A stretch of 64,000 nucleotides of DNA from Psychromonas sp. CD1 (GTDB taxonomy: Bacteria > Pseudomonadota > Gammaproteobacteria > Enterobacterales > Psychromonadaceae). The notes below the pieces were generated by a model. It was not told the origin of the DNA. It made no database searches and saw only the letters and a program-made list of their open reading frames with translations. The stretch spans positions 124,001 through 188,000 of the forward strand of contig NZ_NDFH01000002.1 in assembly GCF_002239585.1 (NCBI RefSeq), read 5' to 3'. Position 1 is the first letter of the stretch, and each line of letters opens with the position of its first letter. The position numbers and the translations under genes are program-made. This document shows, piece after piece, positions 39,552 through 48,788 of the stretch.

Positions 39552-42356
39552 ATGGCGACTATCCCTGAAAATCCTTTTGTACTTGTTGACGGCTCCTCGT
39601 ATCTTTATCGTGCTTTTTACTCTCCTCCTCATTTAACTAATTCTGCGGGGGATGCAACCGGTGCGGTTTATGGTGTGGTGAATATGCTAAAAAGCTTAAT
39701 GCAACAGTTTTCGCCTTCGCATATTGTCGTCATCTTTGATGCCAAGGGTAAGACTTTTCGTGATGATCTCTATGATCAATATAAAGCGAATCGACCGAGT
39801 ATGCCCGATGAGCTACGTACGCAAATTGAGCCGTTACATGCCGTGATCAAAGCAATGGGCTTGCCTATTTTAATTGTACCAGGTGTGGAAGCTGACGATG
39901 TTATTGGCACTTTAGCGAAACAAGCGAGTGAGCAAGGTATTAAAACATTGATCAGTACGGGTGATAAAGATATGGCCCAGTTGGTAGATGAGCATACTTT
40001 ACTGATTAATACGATGACTAACACTGTATTAGACAGACAAGGCGTGCAAGAAAAATTTGGTGTTCCTCCGGAGCTTATTATCGATTACTTGGCTTTGATG
40101 GGAGATACTGCGGATAATATACCCGGTGTGCGGGGAGTCGGAGAAAAAACTGCGGTAGCGATGATCCAAGGTATTGGTAGCATGGATCTTATTTATGAAA
40201 ACCTTGATAAGTTAGCACCATTAGGCTTTCGTGGTAGTAAAACAATTTCTAAAAAAATGGTAGATAATGAAGCAATGGCGCGTCTATCATATCAACTCGC
40301 GACGATTAAGTTAGACGTTGCATTAGATGTTACTTATCCAGATTTTAAAACGACCAAACAGGATACGGACAGTTTAGTACAACTTTTTGGTCAGTTAGAA
40401 TTTAAACGTTGGTTATCGGCGTTACTCGATGGCGAGAATATATTAAAAGGAACGATGTCTACCGCGGTGGTACAAAGTTCATCGTTAAATGATGAAAAAA
40501 AAGAGTTACCTCAAAGCGTGATCCGTCATGATCAATGTATTTATAGCCAAGGACAATTTAAGCAACTTATTCAAAAGTTAGAAAACGCTGAATTATTTTC
40601 ATTTTCTATTCAAACCACAAGCTCTGATTATATGCAGGCTAAAATTGTTGGTTTTTCTTTTGCACTGCAATGTCAGAGTAAAGACGCAGATGAAATAAAC
40701 ATTGAAGCTATCTATCTACCGTTAAAACATGACTATCTTGATGCGCCTCAACAGCTAGAATATAATGAAATATTAGATAAATTAAAACCATTGCTAGAAA
40801 ATTCGACGCCTAAAAAAGTTGTTTATAATTTAAAATACATGCGCAGTGTGTTACTTCAAGAAGGTATAAAATTACAAGGTGTTGCGTTTGATACGATGCT
40901 AGAAGCATACGTACTCGATAGCACCGGTAAGCATGATAGAACTTCACTAACCATTAAATACTTACAATATCAGTGCGTGCCTTTTGAATCGTTAGCAGGT
41001 AAAGGTAAAAAACAACTGCCATTGAATAAAATTAGCATAAAAGATGTCACCTCGTATGTAGGTGTAAATGTTGAACTTACATTACGTTTACATTTGTTGT
41101 TATGGCCTAAATTAGAAAAATTACCTTGTTTAGTCGCATTATATCAAGACATTGAATTACCTTTAGCACATGTTCTTTCTGATATAGAGTTAGGTGGTGT
41201 CGAAATAGACGCTAAAATGTTGGCGGAACAAAGTGTTGAAATTGGCATTCGGTTAGCTGAAATTGAAAAGTGTGCTTATCTTGAAGCAGGTAAAGAATTT
41301 AATTTAAGCTCTCCTAAACAGTTACAAAATATTTTGTTTGAAGACTTAAAATTACCAATATTAAAGAAAACTCCCAAAGGTGCCCCCTCTACAGCGGAAG
41401 AGGTTTTAGTTGAATTAGCTGAAACGTATGCTTTACCTAAATTAGTGATCGAGCACCGCGGGTTGAGTAAGCTTAAATCAACCTATACAGATAAATTACC
41501 TAAGATGATCAATGCATTGACGGGGCGGGTGCATACCTCATATCATCAAGCAGTAACGGTAACCGGCCGTTTATCTTCAAGCGATCCTAACTTACAAAAT
41601 ATACCCATCAGAAGTCCACGAGGACGCCGTATTCGCCAAGCTTTTATTGCCCCGACTGGATATAAAATTGTGGCAGCAGATTATAGCCAAATTGAATTGC
41701 GTATAATGGCACATCTTTCGCAAGATAAAGGCTTACTCGACGCTTTTTCAACTGGACTTGATATTCATAAAGCGACGGCATCGGAAGTTTTTTCTGTTGC
41801 GTTAGAAGATGTGACAACGGAGCAAAGACGGAGTGCTAAAGCCATTAATTTTGGGCTGATTTATGGGATGAGTGCTTTTGGCTTAGCGAAGCAGTTAAAG
41901 ATTTCACGTTCAGAAGCACAGCAATATATGGACAAATATTTTAATCGTTATCCTGGTGTTTTAATCTATATGCAAGAAACGCGAGAAAAGGCACGTAAAA
42001 ACTGTTTTGTTGAAACGATTTCAGGACGTCGTTTACAGTTGCCAAATATCAATGCACGTAATGGTATTTTAAAAAAAGCATCTGAACGCGCCGCGATTAA
42101 TGCTCCTATGCAGGGTACGGCTGCGGATATTATTAAAAAGGCCATGTTGGATATTGCTCTGTGGATAGAAAAGCAAGATAGCGCTCAAGTTCAGTTATTA
42201 ATGCAAGTGCACGATGAATTGGTATTTTGTATTAAAGATGAGTATGTTGAAAATTATACACATAAGATAAAAGAAATCATGGCACAGGCGATTTGTTTAG
42301 ATATTCCCTTAATTGCTGACGTAGGTGTCGGAAATAATTGGGATGAAGCACATTAA
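39552..42356 (+). CDS. polA: DNA polymerase I
   Basis: PolA fills gaps and removes RNA primers in replication and repair. The 934-residue product has all three domains: 5'-3' exonuclease (DGSSYLYRAF, GVEADDVIGTL, DNIPGVRGVGEKTA), a 3'-5' exonuclease-like middle, and the family A polymerase with motif A AADYSQIELRIMAH, motif B RRSAKAINFGLIYGMSAFG and motif C QVHDELVF. In the middle domain the usual Asp/Glu metal ligands are hard to place, so proofreading may be weak. The ATG at 39552 is chosen over an adjacent TTG. Confidence 0.97.
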   Translation: MATIPENPFVLVDGSSYLYRAFYSPPHLTNSAGDATGAVYGVVNMLKSLMQQFSPSHIVVIFDAKGKTFRDDLYDQYKANRPSMPDELRTQIEPLHAVIKAMGLPILIVPGVEADDVIGTLAKQASEQGIKTLISTGDKDMAQLVDEHTLLINTMTNTVLDRQGVQEKFGVPPELIIDYLALMGDTADNIPGVRGVGEKTAVAMIQGIGSMDLIYENLDKLAPLGFRGSKTISKKMVDNEAMARLSYQLATIKLDVALDVTYPDFKTTKQDTDSLVQLFGQLEFKRWLSALLDGENILKGTMSTAVVQSSSLNDEKKELPQSVIRHDQCIYSQGQFKQLIQKLENAELFSFSIQTTSSDYMQAKIVGFSFALQCQSKDADEINIEAIYLPLKHDYLDAPQQLEYNEILDKLKPLLENSTPKKVVYNLKYMRSVLLQEGIKLQGVAFDTMLEAYVLDSTGKHDRTSLTIKYLQYQCVPFESLAGKGKKQLPLNKISIKDVTSYVGVNVELTLRLHLLLWPKLEKLPCLVALYQDIELPLAHVLSDIELGGVEIDAKMLAEQSVEIGIRLAEIEKCAYLEAGKEFNLSSPKQLQNILFEDLKLPILKKTPKGAPSTAEEVLVELAETYALPKLVIEHRGLSKLKSTYTDKLPKMINALTGRVHTSYHQAVTVTGRLSSSDPNLQNIPIRSPRGRRIRQAFIAPTGYKIVAADYSQIELRIMAHLSQDKGLLDAFSTGLDIHKATASEVFSVALEDVTTEQRRSAKAINFGLIYGMSAFGLAKQLKISRSEAQQYMDKYFNRYPGVLIYMQETREKARKNCFVETISGRRLQLPNINARNGILKKASERAAINAPMQGTAADIIKKAMLDIALWIEKQDSAQVQLLMQVHDELVFCIKDEYVENYTHKIKEIMAQAICLDIPLIADVGVGNNWDEAH

Positions 42357-42497
42357 AAAATTAGGATGAAGGTATTTTGAACCTTTTAAAGATACTGCTG
42401 ACTAATAATGTGAACTAGTTAGTGTTTTCTTGGTTTTAAAAATACATTATATAATGTCAAATATAGACAAACATATTTACCTTGCATCGAGGAAAAA

Positions 42498-44366
42498 ATG
42501 GACATTGAATTATTAGAAATCCAAGATTTTATTAGTCAATATAACCCTTTTAATCAGCTCCCTGAAGAGGAGCTGTGCCATATTGCTCAGAATATCGAGA
42601 TCTCTTATTATCGAATGGGAACGATGATTAATCCGCTTGGTGATACGCGTCGTGAGTTATATCTGATCCGCAGTGGTGTTGTTGAAATATATCGACGTAA
42701 AGGTGAGCTTTATAATCGATTAGATCAAGGTAAGTTATTTGGTCAAGTCGGTTTATTGACCAATAATAAAGTGCGCTTCCTCGCCAAATCGGTGAAAGAC
42801 ACGCTTTTGTATTGTATTCCCGAAGTTATTTTTCATGATTTATATGATCGCTATGAGTCTTTTGCTGATTTTGTCGAAGTTGAAGATAGTATGCGCTTAA
42901 AGCAAGCAGTCGAAAGTAAAAGTGATGATGCGAATGCACTGATGAGCTCTCAAGTAAAAACATTATTAACCCGTGATGTATTAATGTTACCGATTACGAG
43001 TTCAATGCAACGTGTTGCAAAATTTATGAGTGACGAGAATGTCTCTGCAGTATTGATTAACGATCCTTCTGTTGAAGGCAATAACTTTGTAGGGATTATC
43101 ACCGAGCATGATCTTTGTGGGAAAGTGATTGGTGGAGGCTTAAATATTAATGATCCGGTAAAAGAAATTATGTCGACAAAGTTAATATCCTTAGATCATA
43201 ACTCTTATATTTATGAAGCGATGCTATTAATGTTGCGTTATAACGTACATCATTTACCCATTTTAAAAAATAAATACCCAATAGGTTTAATAGAGGTTGC
43301 GGATATCATTCGTTATGAATCACAGAATAGTTTGTTGTTTGTAAGTAGTATCTTTCAGCAACAAAGTCCAGAAGATTTAGAGCAACTTTCACACGAATTA
43401 AAGAACTGTTTTTTACGAATGGTCAATGAAGATGCTAACTCACATATGGTTGGGCATGCCATGTCGGAAATTGGACGTAGTTTTAAACAACGCCTCATTG
43501 AACTTGCTGAAGAAAAATATGGGCCACCTCCGATTCCGTATTGTTTTTTGGCATTAGGATCAATGGCAAGAAATGAGCAATTAATCGTTACAGATCAAGA
43601 TAATGCCATTATTTTAGATAATAGTTATGATGAAAAGAAACATGGTAAATATTTTGAGAAATTGGCAAAATTTGTATGTGATGGTTTAGCTATTTGTGGT
43701 TACAACTATTGTACTGGGGATATTATGGCAACTAACCCTGAGCACAGGAAGACTCAAGTGCAATGGGAAGAATGTTTTGCTAATTGGATAGATAAGCCCA
43801 ATCCTCAAGCGCTCTTAAATTGCTCTATTTTCTTTGATATTGAGGGTGTTTATGGGCGTATAAAATGGGCAGAGCAGTTAAATATGTTTATTTTGCGTCG
43901 CGCGAGAAAAAACAATCGATTTTTAGCCTGTTTGGCACGTAATGCCCGTAATAGAACGCCTCCTTTGGGTTTCTTTAAAGATTTTGTCATGGAAAAAGAT
44001 GGTCGTCAAAATAATTCTATCAATTTAAAACGACGAGGAACCGCGCCTCTTGCCGACCTTATTCGTGTGCATGCACTTGCAATTGGATCAGAATCACAAA
44101 ATTCATTTAATCGTTTGGATGATATTATTGAGGCAAAAATATTGCCAAAATCGAAAGGAGAAGATTTAAAACATGCAATGGAATTAATTTCATTAGTACG
44201 TTTACGTCACCAAGCCTTAGATATTGAATCTGATATTGAGCCGGATAATAATATAGAGCCAGAGAATATGTCAGATTTTGAGAGACGTCATTTAAAAGAT
44301 GCTTTTTTGGTGCTGAGTAATGCTCAAAACTTTTTAAAGTACCGTTATAGTGCCACGAAATTATAA
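42498..44366 (+). CDS. cNMP-binding / CBS-pair / DUF294 nucleotidyltransferase-like signalling protein
   Basis: The 622-residue cytoplasmic protein has an N-terminal cyclic-nucleotide-binding-like domain (residues about 15-130, LYLIRSGVVEIYRRKG), a CBS pair (about 155-280, VGIITEHDLCGKVI, HHLPILKNKYPIGLIEVADI), a DUF294 GlnD-like nucleotidyltransferase domain (GSMARNEQLIVTDQDNAII, with the G-S and Asp-x-Asp pattern) and the DUF294 C-terminal helical domain. Substrates are unknown. The next gene, a DEDDh exonuclease, starts 9 bases after its stop; this pair is a known conserved neighbourhood, often next to acetate permease genes, absent here. Confidence 0.88.
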   Translation: MDIELLEIQDFISQYNPFNQLPEEELCHIAQNIEISYYRMGTMINPLGDTRRELYLIRSGVVEIYRRKGELYNRLDQGKLFGQVGLLTNNKVRFLAKSVKDTLLYCIPEVIFHDLYDRYESFADFVEVEDSMRLKQAVESKSDDANALMSSQVKTLLTRDVLMLPITSSMQRVAKFMSDENVSAVLINDPSVEGNNFVGIITEHDLCGKVIGGGLNINDPVKEIMSTKLISLDHNSYIYEAMLLMLRYNVHHLPILKNKYPIGLIEVADIIRYESQNSLLFVSSIFQQQSPEDLEQLSHELKNCFLRMVNEDANSHMVGHAMSEIGRSFKQRLIELAEEKYGPPPIPYCFLALGSMARNEQLIVTDQDNAIILDNSYDEKKHGKYFEKLAKFVCDGLAICGYNYCTGDIMATNPEHRKTQVQWEECFANWIDKPNPQALLNCSIFFDIEGVYGRIKWAEQLNMFILRRARKNNRFLACLARNARNRTPPLGFFKDFVMEKDGRQNNSINLKRRGTAPLADLIRVHALAIGSESQNSFNRLDDIIEAKILPKSKGEDLKHAMELISLVRLRHQALDIESDIEPDNNIEPENMSDFERRHLKDAFLVLSNAQNFLKYRYSATKL

Positions 44367-44375
44367 AGGTTAAAA

Positions 44376-45092
44376 ATGCATAATTTTACCAGTAAATATA
44401 TATTAAATTGGAATGCTTTTTTGCAATTAAAAGCATTACAAACAAAAAACAAGCATTTATTTAAATTTTATCAAAAGGGAACATATCACGAGGACACTAA
44501 ATTAAGTGATATAAAATTTGTAGCTCTGGACTTTGAAACAACAGGATTAGATCCGGTTAAAAATAGCATTATTAGCATTGGCCTTGTTCCCTTTGATTTA
44601 CAACGTATTTATTGTAGAGATGCTAAAAAGTGGTATATCAATCCCGAAGATAATTTAAAAGAGAACTCAATTATTATCCATGGGATAACGCATTCTGATT
44701 TACAAGGTGCCCCTGATTTATTCAGTATTTTAGGCTCTTTATTAGAGGAGCTTGCAGGAAAAGTCGTGGTCGTGCACTATCGTCGTATTGAGCGTGATTT
44801 TTTTGATCTTAATTTACGTGCACAGGTGGAAGAAGGTATCATTTTCCCTGTTATTGATACGATGCAAATTGAAGCTAATATACAAAAAGATCAAACGCAT
44901 GGATTTTTAAATTGGTTAAAAGGTTACCCTATTAGCTCTATTCGATTAGCGAATAGTCGCTTGCGCTACAATTTACCCGCGTATTCACCACACGACGCTT
45001 TAACTGATGCAATCGCAACAGCAGAACTATTACAAGCTCAAATTAAGCATCATTTTAGTTCGGATGCTGCTATCAAAGAATTGTGGCTTTAA
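44376..45092 (+). CDS. DnaQ-like DEDDh 3'-5' exonuclease
   Basis: The 238-residue protein carries the exonuclease motifs ALDFETTGLDP (Asp, Glu), an IIHGITHSDL segment, VVVHYRRIERDFFD (Asp) and SPHDALTDAIATAELL (His, Asp), so all DEDDh residues are present. A 45-residue N-terminal extension precedes the domain. It is translationally close to the DUF294 protein and presumably works with it; it is not the replicative epsilon subunit. Its nucleic acid substrate is unknown. It converges on the BCCT gene 32 bases away. Confidence 0.87.
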   Translation: MHNFTSKYILNWNAFLQLKALQTKNKHLFKFYQKGTYHEDTKLSDIKFVALDFETTGLDPVKNSIISIGLVPFDLQRIYCRDAKKWYINPEDNLKENSIIIHGITHSDLQGAPDLFSILGSLLEELAGKVVVVHYRRIERDFFDLNLRAQVEEGIIFPVIDTMQIEANIQKDQTHGFLNWLKGYPISSIRLANSRLRYNLPAYSPHDALTDAIATAELLQAQIKHHFSSDAAIKELWL

Positions 45093-45124
45093 ATTAATTT
45101 TTTCATTGTTTACTCTAATAAAAT

Positions 45125-46702
45125 TTAAGCGCGATGTTTTTCTGTGCGCATACCCATAATAAGACAAACACACATGATCAAAAGAAGGATGATAAAGGGC
45201 AATGCGGTAGATATGGTTCCCGCCTGCAAAGCTTCAATCGCATCAGTGCCACCTACCCATAAAAGAGCGATAGCAATTGCGCCCTCGATTAACGCCCAAA
45301 AAATACGTTGTGGTATAGGAGCATCTATTTTTCCTCCCGCGGTGATACTGTCGATAACTAAAGATCCAGAATCGGATGAAGTAATAAAAAAAACTAATAC
45401 AAGGATAATACCAAGTATGGATAATAAGTTTCCTAAGGGTAAAGCATCAAACATTTGAAACATAGCGAGTGGTATTTCATGTAGACCTTGAGATCCTAAT
45501 ATTCCTACTTTATCGACTATTTGGTGAATGGCTTCTCCACCAAAAACGGACATCCATAAAATAGTGACACCAGTTGGAATGAATAACACTGCCGTAATAA
45601 ATTCACGCACAGTACGTCCTCTAGATATTCTCGCAATAAACATGCCGACAAAAGGAGACCATGAAATCCACCATGCCCAGTAAACAAGAGTCCAGCTATG
45701 CATCCACGCTTGATCTTCTCGACCTATAGGATTACTTAAAGGGATAATGTTTTTGATATAGGCCATGAGAGTTTGTGGGATAGAGCCTATTGTCACAGCA
45801 AGAGTGACCAGTGCAACAAAGATAACTAATACAAGAGCAAGTAGCATATTAATATTACTAATTACCTTAACACCGCCGTCTATACCGCGTAAAACGGAAA
45901 GGGCAGCAAGAAAGCTAACGACGACAATAATCGTAATTTGTAATGGTAAACCACCATCAATGCCAAAGACATGATGAAAGCCACTTGCGGCTTGTTGTGC
46001 TCCTAGTCCTAAAGATGTCGCTAAACCAAATAATGTGGCAAGTACGGTCAGGATATCAATACAGTGACCAGGCCATCCCCAAGTACGATCACCTAAAATA
46101 GGATAAAAAACCGAACGCATGGATAAAGGGAGCCCTTTATTATAAGAAAAAAAGGCGAGAGATAAAGCAACAACACAATAAATAGCCCAAGGGTGTAGTC
46201 CCCAGTGAAACATCGTTGCACCTAATGCCATCGATACCGCCTCAGGAGAGTAGGCTGCTACGTTTAACGGAGTGCCTGCCCAACCGGTATAATACGCAAG
46301 AGGCTCTGCGACGCCCCAGAACATCAAGCCAATACCCATTCCTGCTGAAAATAACATGGAGAGCCAAGAAAGTGTGGTGTAATCAGGTTTAGCTTTATCA
46401 CCTCCTAAGCGAATTTTGCCATAAGGAGAAATAACGAGAATCAAACAAAATACCACAAAAAAATTCGCAGACCACATGAATAAACTGTCAAAGGTATTTA
46501 TAATTTGTCCTTTTAAACTATCAAGAACAGATTTAGATGTTTGTGGGTCAACAATTAATACAGTGAGCAAAAAAAGAGCGATGAACCCTGCACTGATCCC
46601 AAAAACAGGGTTGTGTACATCAAGCCCCCATTTTTGGATATTATCTTGTCCTATTGTGTAGTCGGTGTTATCGATACTATATTTATCTTTGTTTAAACTC
46701 AT
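45125..46702 (-). CDS. BCCT family betaine/carnitine/choline transporter
   Basis: The 525-residue inner-membrane protein has about 12 helices and the BCCT signature: GMGIGLMFWGVAEPL (with the conserved substrate-region GxG), a Trp-rich segment WTLVYWAWWISWSPFVGMFIARISRGRTVREF, and the amphipathic segment before it. It imports quaternary ammonium osmolytes such as glycine betaine or choline, most likely driven by sodium or protons. N- and C-terminal tails are short, which argues against strong osmosensing by a long tail. Substrate is not decided from sequence. Confidence 0.92.
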   Translation of the reverse strand: MSLNKDKYSIDNTDYTIGQDNIQKWGLDVHNPVFGISAGFIALFLLTVLIVDPQTSKSVLDSLKGQIINTFDSLFMWSANFFVVFCLILVISPYGKIRLGGDKAKPDYTTLSWLSMLFSAGMGIGLMFWGVAEPLAYYTGWAGTPLNVAAYSPEAVSMALGATMFHWGLHPWAIYCVVALSLAFFSYNKGLPLSMRSVFYPILGDRTWGWPGHCIDILTVLATLFGLATSLGLGAQQAASGFHHVFGIDGGLPLQITIIVVVSFLAALSVLRGIDGGVKVISNINMLLALVLVIFVALVTLAVTIGSIPQTLMAYIKNIIPLSNPIGREDQAWMHSWTLVYWAWWISWSPFVGMFIARISRGRTVREFITAVLFIPTGVTILWMSVFGGEAIHQIVDKVGILGSQGLHEIPLAMFQMFDALPLGNLLSILGIILVLVFFITSSDSGSLVIDSITAGGKIDAPIPQRIFWALIEGAIAIALLWVGGTDAIEALQAGTISTALPFIILLLIMCVCLIMGMRTEKHRA

Positions 46703-47191
46703 TTAACCTCAGTTAGAGAAATTTTGTCTCTTTTGTTAATTTATTGATATACCTGTAATAGTTCAAGAGCGTTTCGATACGCTTCTTATCTCTTCTTTTA
46801 ATACGTCGTATTTATCTATTTTAGTTCAAAACGAGCGTCACGAAGTGAGGTATAACAAATAAGATCTTAACAAAGTCTGCTCTTCTTTACAGATAAATCT
46901 ATTTAAGGGTGATTTACTATTGTTTAATTTAGAAAATATAATCGGATATTTTAGGTTTTTTTCTTCTGTTTTGTGACTTTTTGACGTGTTTTTGTTTGCT
47001 CTGTAAATAAAGTAAAACTTTTTTAGCCTATCTGGGCTCCATTTTGCATTTAAAGTCTCTTAGCGTGCCATTTTGGCTTCGTAAAGTAGGTGTTTGTTGG
47101 GTCGTAACCCGTTGATTTTAAGTGGGTGTTTCGTGTGGATTTTTATATATTACAATGCTAGTCTGCGTCTTATCTAAACAGAGGGCATAGT
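46703..47191. other. 489-base divergent intergenic region before the qnr-like gene
   Basis: No gene was recognised. Small hairpins are visible (AGCC/GGCT near 47025-47037, GGG/CCC near 47099-47110). A TACAAT at 47151-47156 could be the -10 for the downstream gene, without a convincing -35. No LexA-type palindrome was found. Confidence 0.45.
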
Positions 47192-47848
47192 ATGTTATAT
47201 CGTAATGAAACATTTAAAAATGTAAGTTTTATTGACCAGGATTTAGAGGCTAAGCGTTATGAATATTGCCATTTTTACGGCTGTGATTTTAGCCATGCAA
47301 ATTTAAGGGATACTCAATTTATTCATTGTAAATTTTTAGAGTCTGGTTCAGATCATGGCTGTAAATTTGAATATAGCGATTTACGTGATGCAAGTTTTAA
47401 GGATTGCCAAATATCGATGGCGAATTTTTATGGGGCGAACTGTTTTGCTATAGAATTTAGAAATTGCGACCTAAAAGGTGCTAATTTTTTAAAAACCAGC
47501 TTTGTTAATCACATTAGTCAAAATGCTTATTTCTGCTCTGCTTATATTACGGGTTGTAATTTATCTTATGCAAATTTTACTCATCAATGCATGGAAAAAT
47601 GCGATCTTTTTGAAAACCGTTGGATAGGTGCAAATTTGCAAGGGGCCTCTTTTAAAGGCTCTAATTTAAGCCGTAGCGAATTTGCAGCCGACAGTTGGGG
47701 GCTGTTCAATCTACAAGATTGTGATATTCGCTATTCAGATCTTTACTCGTTAGATCTTCGACGTGTGAATCTTTCTGGTGTTAAAATATGTGCTTGGCAA
47801 CAAGAGCAATTATTATCACCTTTAGGCCTTATTATATATCCCGATTAA
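47192..47848 (+). CDS. qnr: Qnr family pentapeptide repeat protein (chromosomal quinolone-resistance homologue)
   Basis: The 218-residue product is built of tandem pentapeptide repeats (A/C-D/N-L/F-x-x) folding as a right-handed beta helix. It aligns along its full length with remembered QnrA: same length, Gly56 (HGCKF) dividing the two helical parts, Phe114-Cys115 in YFCSAYITGCNLSYANF, ENRWIGANLQGASF, and a nearly identical end VNLSGVKICAWQQEQLL. Qnr proteins bind DNA gyrase and topoisomerase IV and protect them from quinolones. Marine Vibrio- and Shewanella-like bacteria carry such genes natively. A GAGGG ribosome site precedes the ATG. It is probably monocistronic. Confidence 0.93.
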   Translation: MLYRNETFKNVSFIDQDLEAKRYEYCHFYGCDFSHANLRDTQFIHCKFLESGSDHGCKFEYSDLRDASFKDCQISMANFYGANCFAIEFRNCDLKGANFLKTSFVNHISQNAYFCSAYITGCNLSYANFTHQCMEKCDLFENRWIGANLQGASFKGSNLSRSEFAADSWGLFNLQDCDIRYSDLYSLDLRRVNLSGVKICAWQQEQLLSPLGLIIYPD

Positions 47849-47941
47849 ATAGATATTCGCGTTAATATATATACATGAAGCGATATCGTTTAAGTTATGA
47901 TTACTGTATATTGCAGTGCCTCATGCATCATAAGGTAGCTT

Positions 47942-48340
47942 ATGCAACATAAAAAAACGTTGTATTTACAAGAAATGGGCATAACCCGTTGGATTTTACG
48001 TAATGAGCCACGTTTTGTGTATTTAACACCTCAATTATCTGCCACATTAAATGATTGTGAGTTATTAATCATTTGTGCGAAGCAAGATCGCGAGTCACTT
48101 CTATTAACGAATATACTCAAAGCGTTTAATATTAAAACTGAGCAAGTGTATTACTGCACAATGTCAGAATTCTTGCAATTAAAAGCTAATTTCCCCGCCA
48201 TTATTTGGTCTACACAGGGAGCGATAAGTGGATGTTTCGATGGTTCTATTATTTTAAATTCACCTTCGATAGCGCAGTTATATATGGATGCAAAGAAAAA
48301 AAAGAAATTATGGGAAGAATACTGTGATGCGATCACATAA
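47942..48340 (+). CDS. holD: DNA polymerase III psi subunit
   Basis: HolD (psi) links the clamp loader to the chi subunit and SSB. The 132-residue product starts with the chi-binding-type segment QEMGITRWILRNEPRF, and shows LLIICAKQDRESLLLTNILKAFN. HolD is poorly conserved in sequence; the call is firm because it overlaps rimI, as in E. coli. AAGGTAG ribosome site. The last 14 bases overlap rimI. Confidence 0.9.
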   Translation: MQHKKTLYLQEMGITRWILRNEPRFVYLTPQLSATLNDCELLIICAKQDRESLLLTNILKAFNIKTEQVYYCTMSEFLQLKANFPAIIWSTQGAISGCFDGSIILNSPSIAQLYMDAKKKKKLWEEYCDAIT

Positions 48341-48779
48341 TGTGAATATTGTCCCAATGGGGCTTGCCGATATTGCTTGTGTCACAAAAATTGAACACAT
48401 CGTGCATATATCTCCGTGGTCTGAGAAGATTTTTTTAAGCAATTTTGGCAAACGCTATTTTAATCATGTGTTAGTCGATGGACCGAGAATTATTGGTTAT
48501 TATGTCGCCAGCTCTGTTGCGGGTGAAGTGACACTGATGAATATTGCAATTACGACCGAAGAGCAGGGGAAAGGTTTTGGAAAGCTTCTTTTACAGTCAC
48601 TATTAGATACTGCTAAAGATAAAGATGAGCAAGAAATTTGGCTTGAAGTACGTGTTTCAAATAGCAGTGCATGGCGCTTATATCAACAATTAGGATTTGT
48701 TGAAGTGGGTAGGCGCCGTGATTATTATCCCTTAGAAAAAGGTCGCGAAGATGCGATTATTATGTGTTGTCACCTTTAG
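48327..48779 (+). CDS. rimI: Ribosomal protein S18-alanine N-acetyltransferase
   Basis: RimI acetylates the N-terminal alanine of S18. The GNAT core is visible: LMNIAITTEEQGKGFGKLLLQ (acetyl-CoA loop), LEVRVSNSSAWRLYQQLGFVEVGRRRDYYP. The start at 48327 gives MRSHNVNIVPMGLADI with 150 residues, matching the family; 13 codons upstream are open but lie inside holD. It overlaps holD by 14 bases. Confidence 0.94.
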   Translation: MRSHNVNIVPMGLADIACVTKIEHIVHISPWSEKIFLSNFGKRYFNHVLVDGPRIIGYYVASSVAGEVTLMNIAITTEEQGKGFGKLLLQSLLDTAKDKDEQEIWLEVRVSNSSAWRLYQQLGFVEVGRRRDYYPLEKGREDAIIMCCHL

Positions 48780-48788
48780 GTTGGAAAA

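Noticed and set aside
42357-42497. Spot 42 (spf) small RNA after polA, as in E. coli
   Set aside because: No matching sequence and no terminator hairpin with T-run in the gap.
47000-47191. LexA box ahead of the qnr-like gene
   Set aside because: No CTGT...ACAG palindrome of the right spacing was found by eye.
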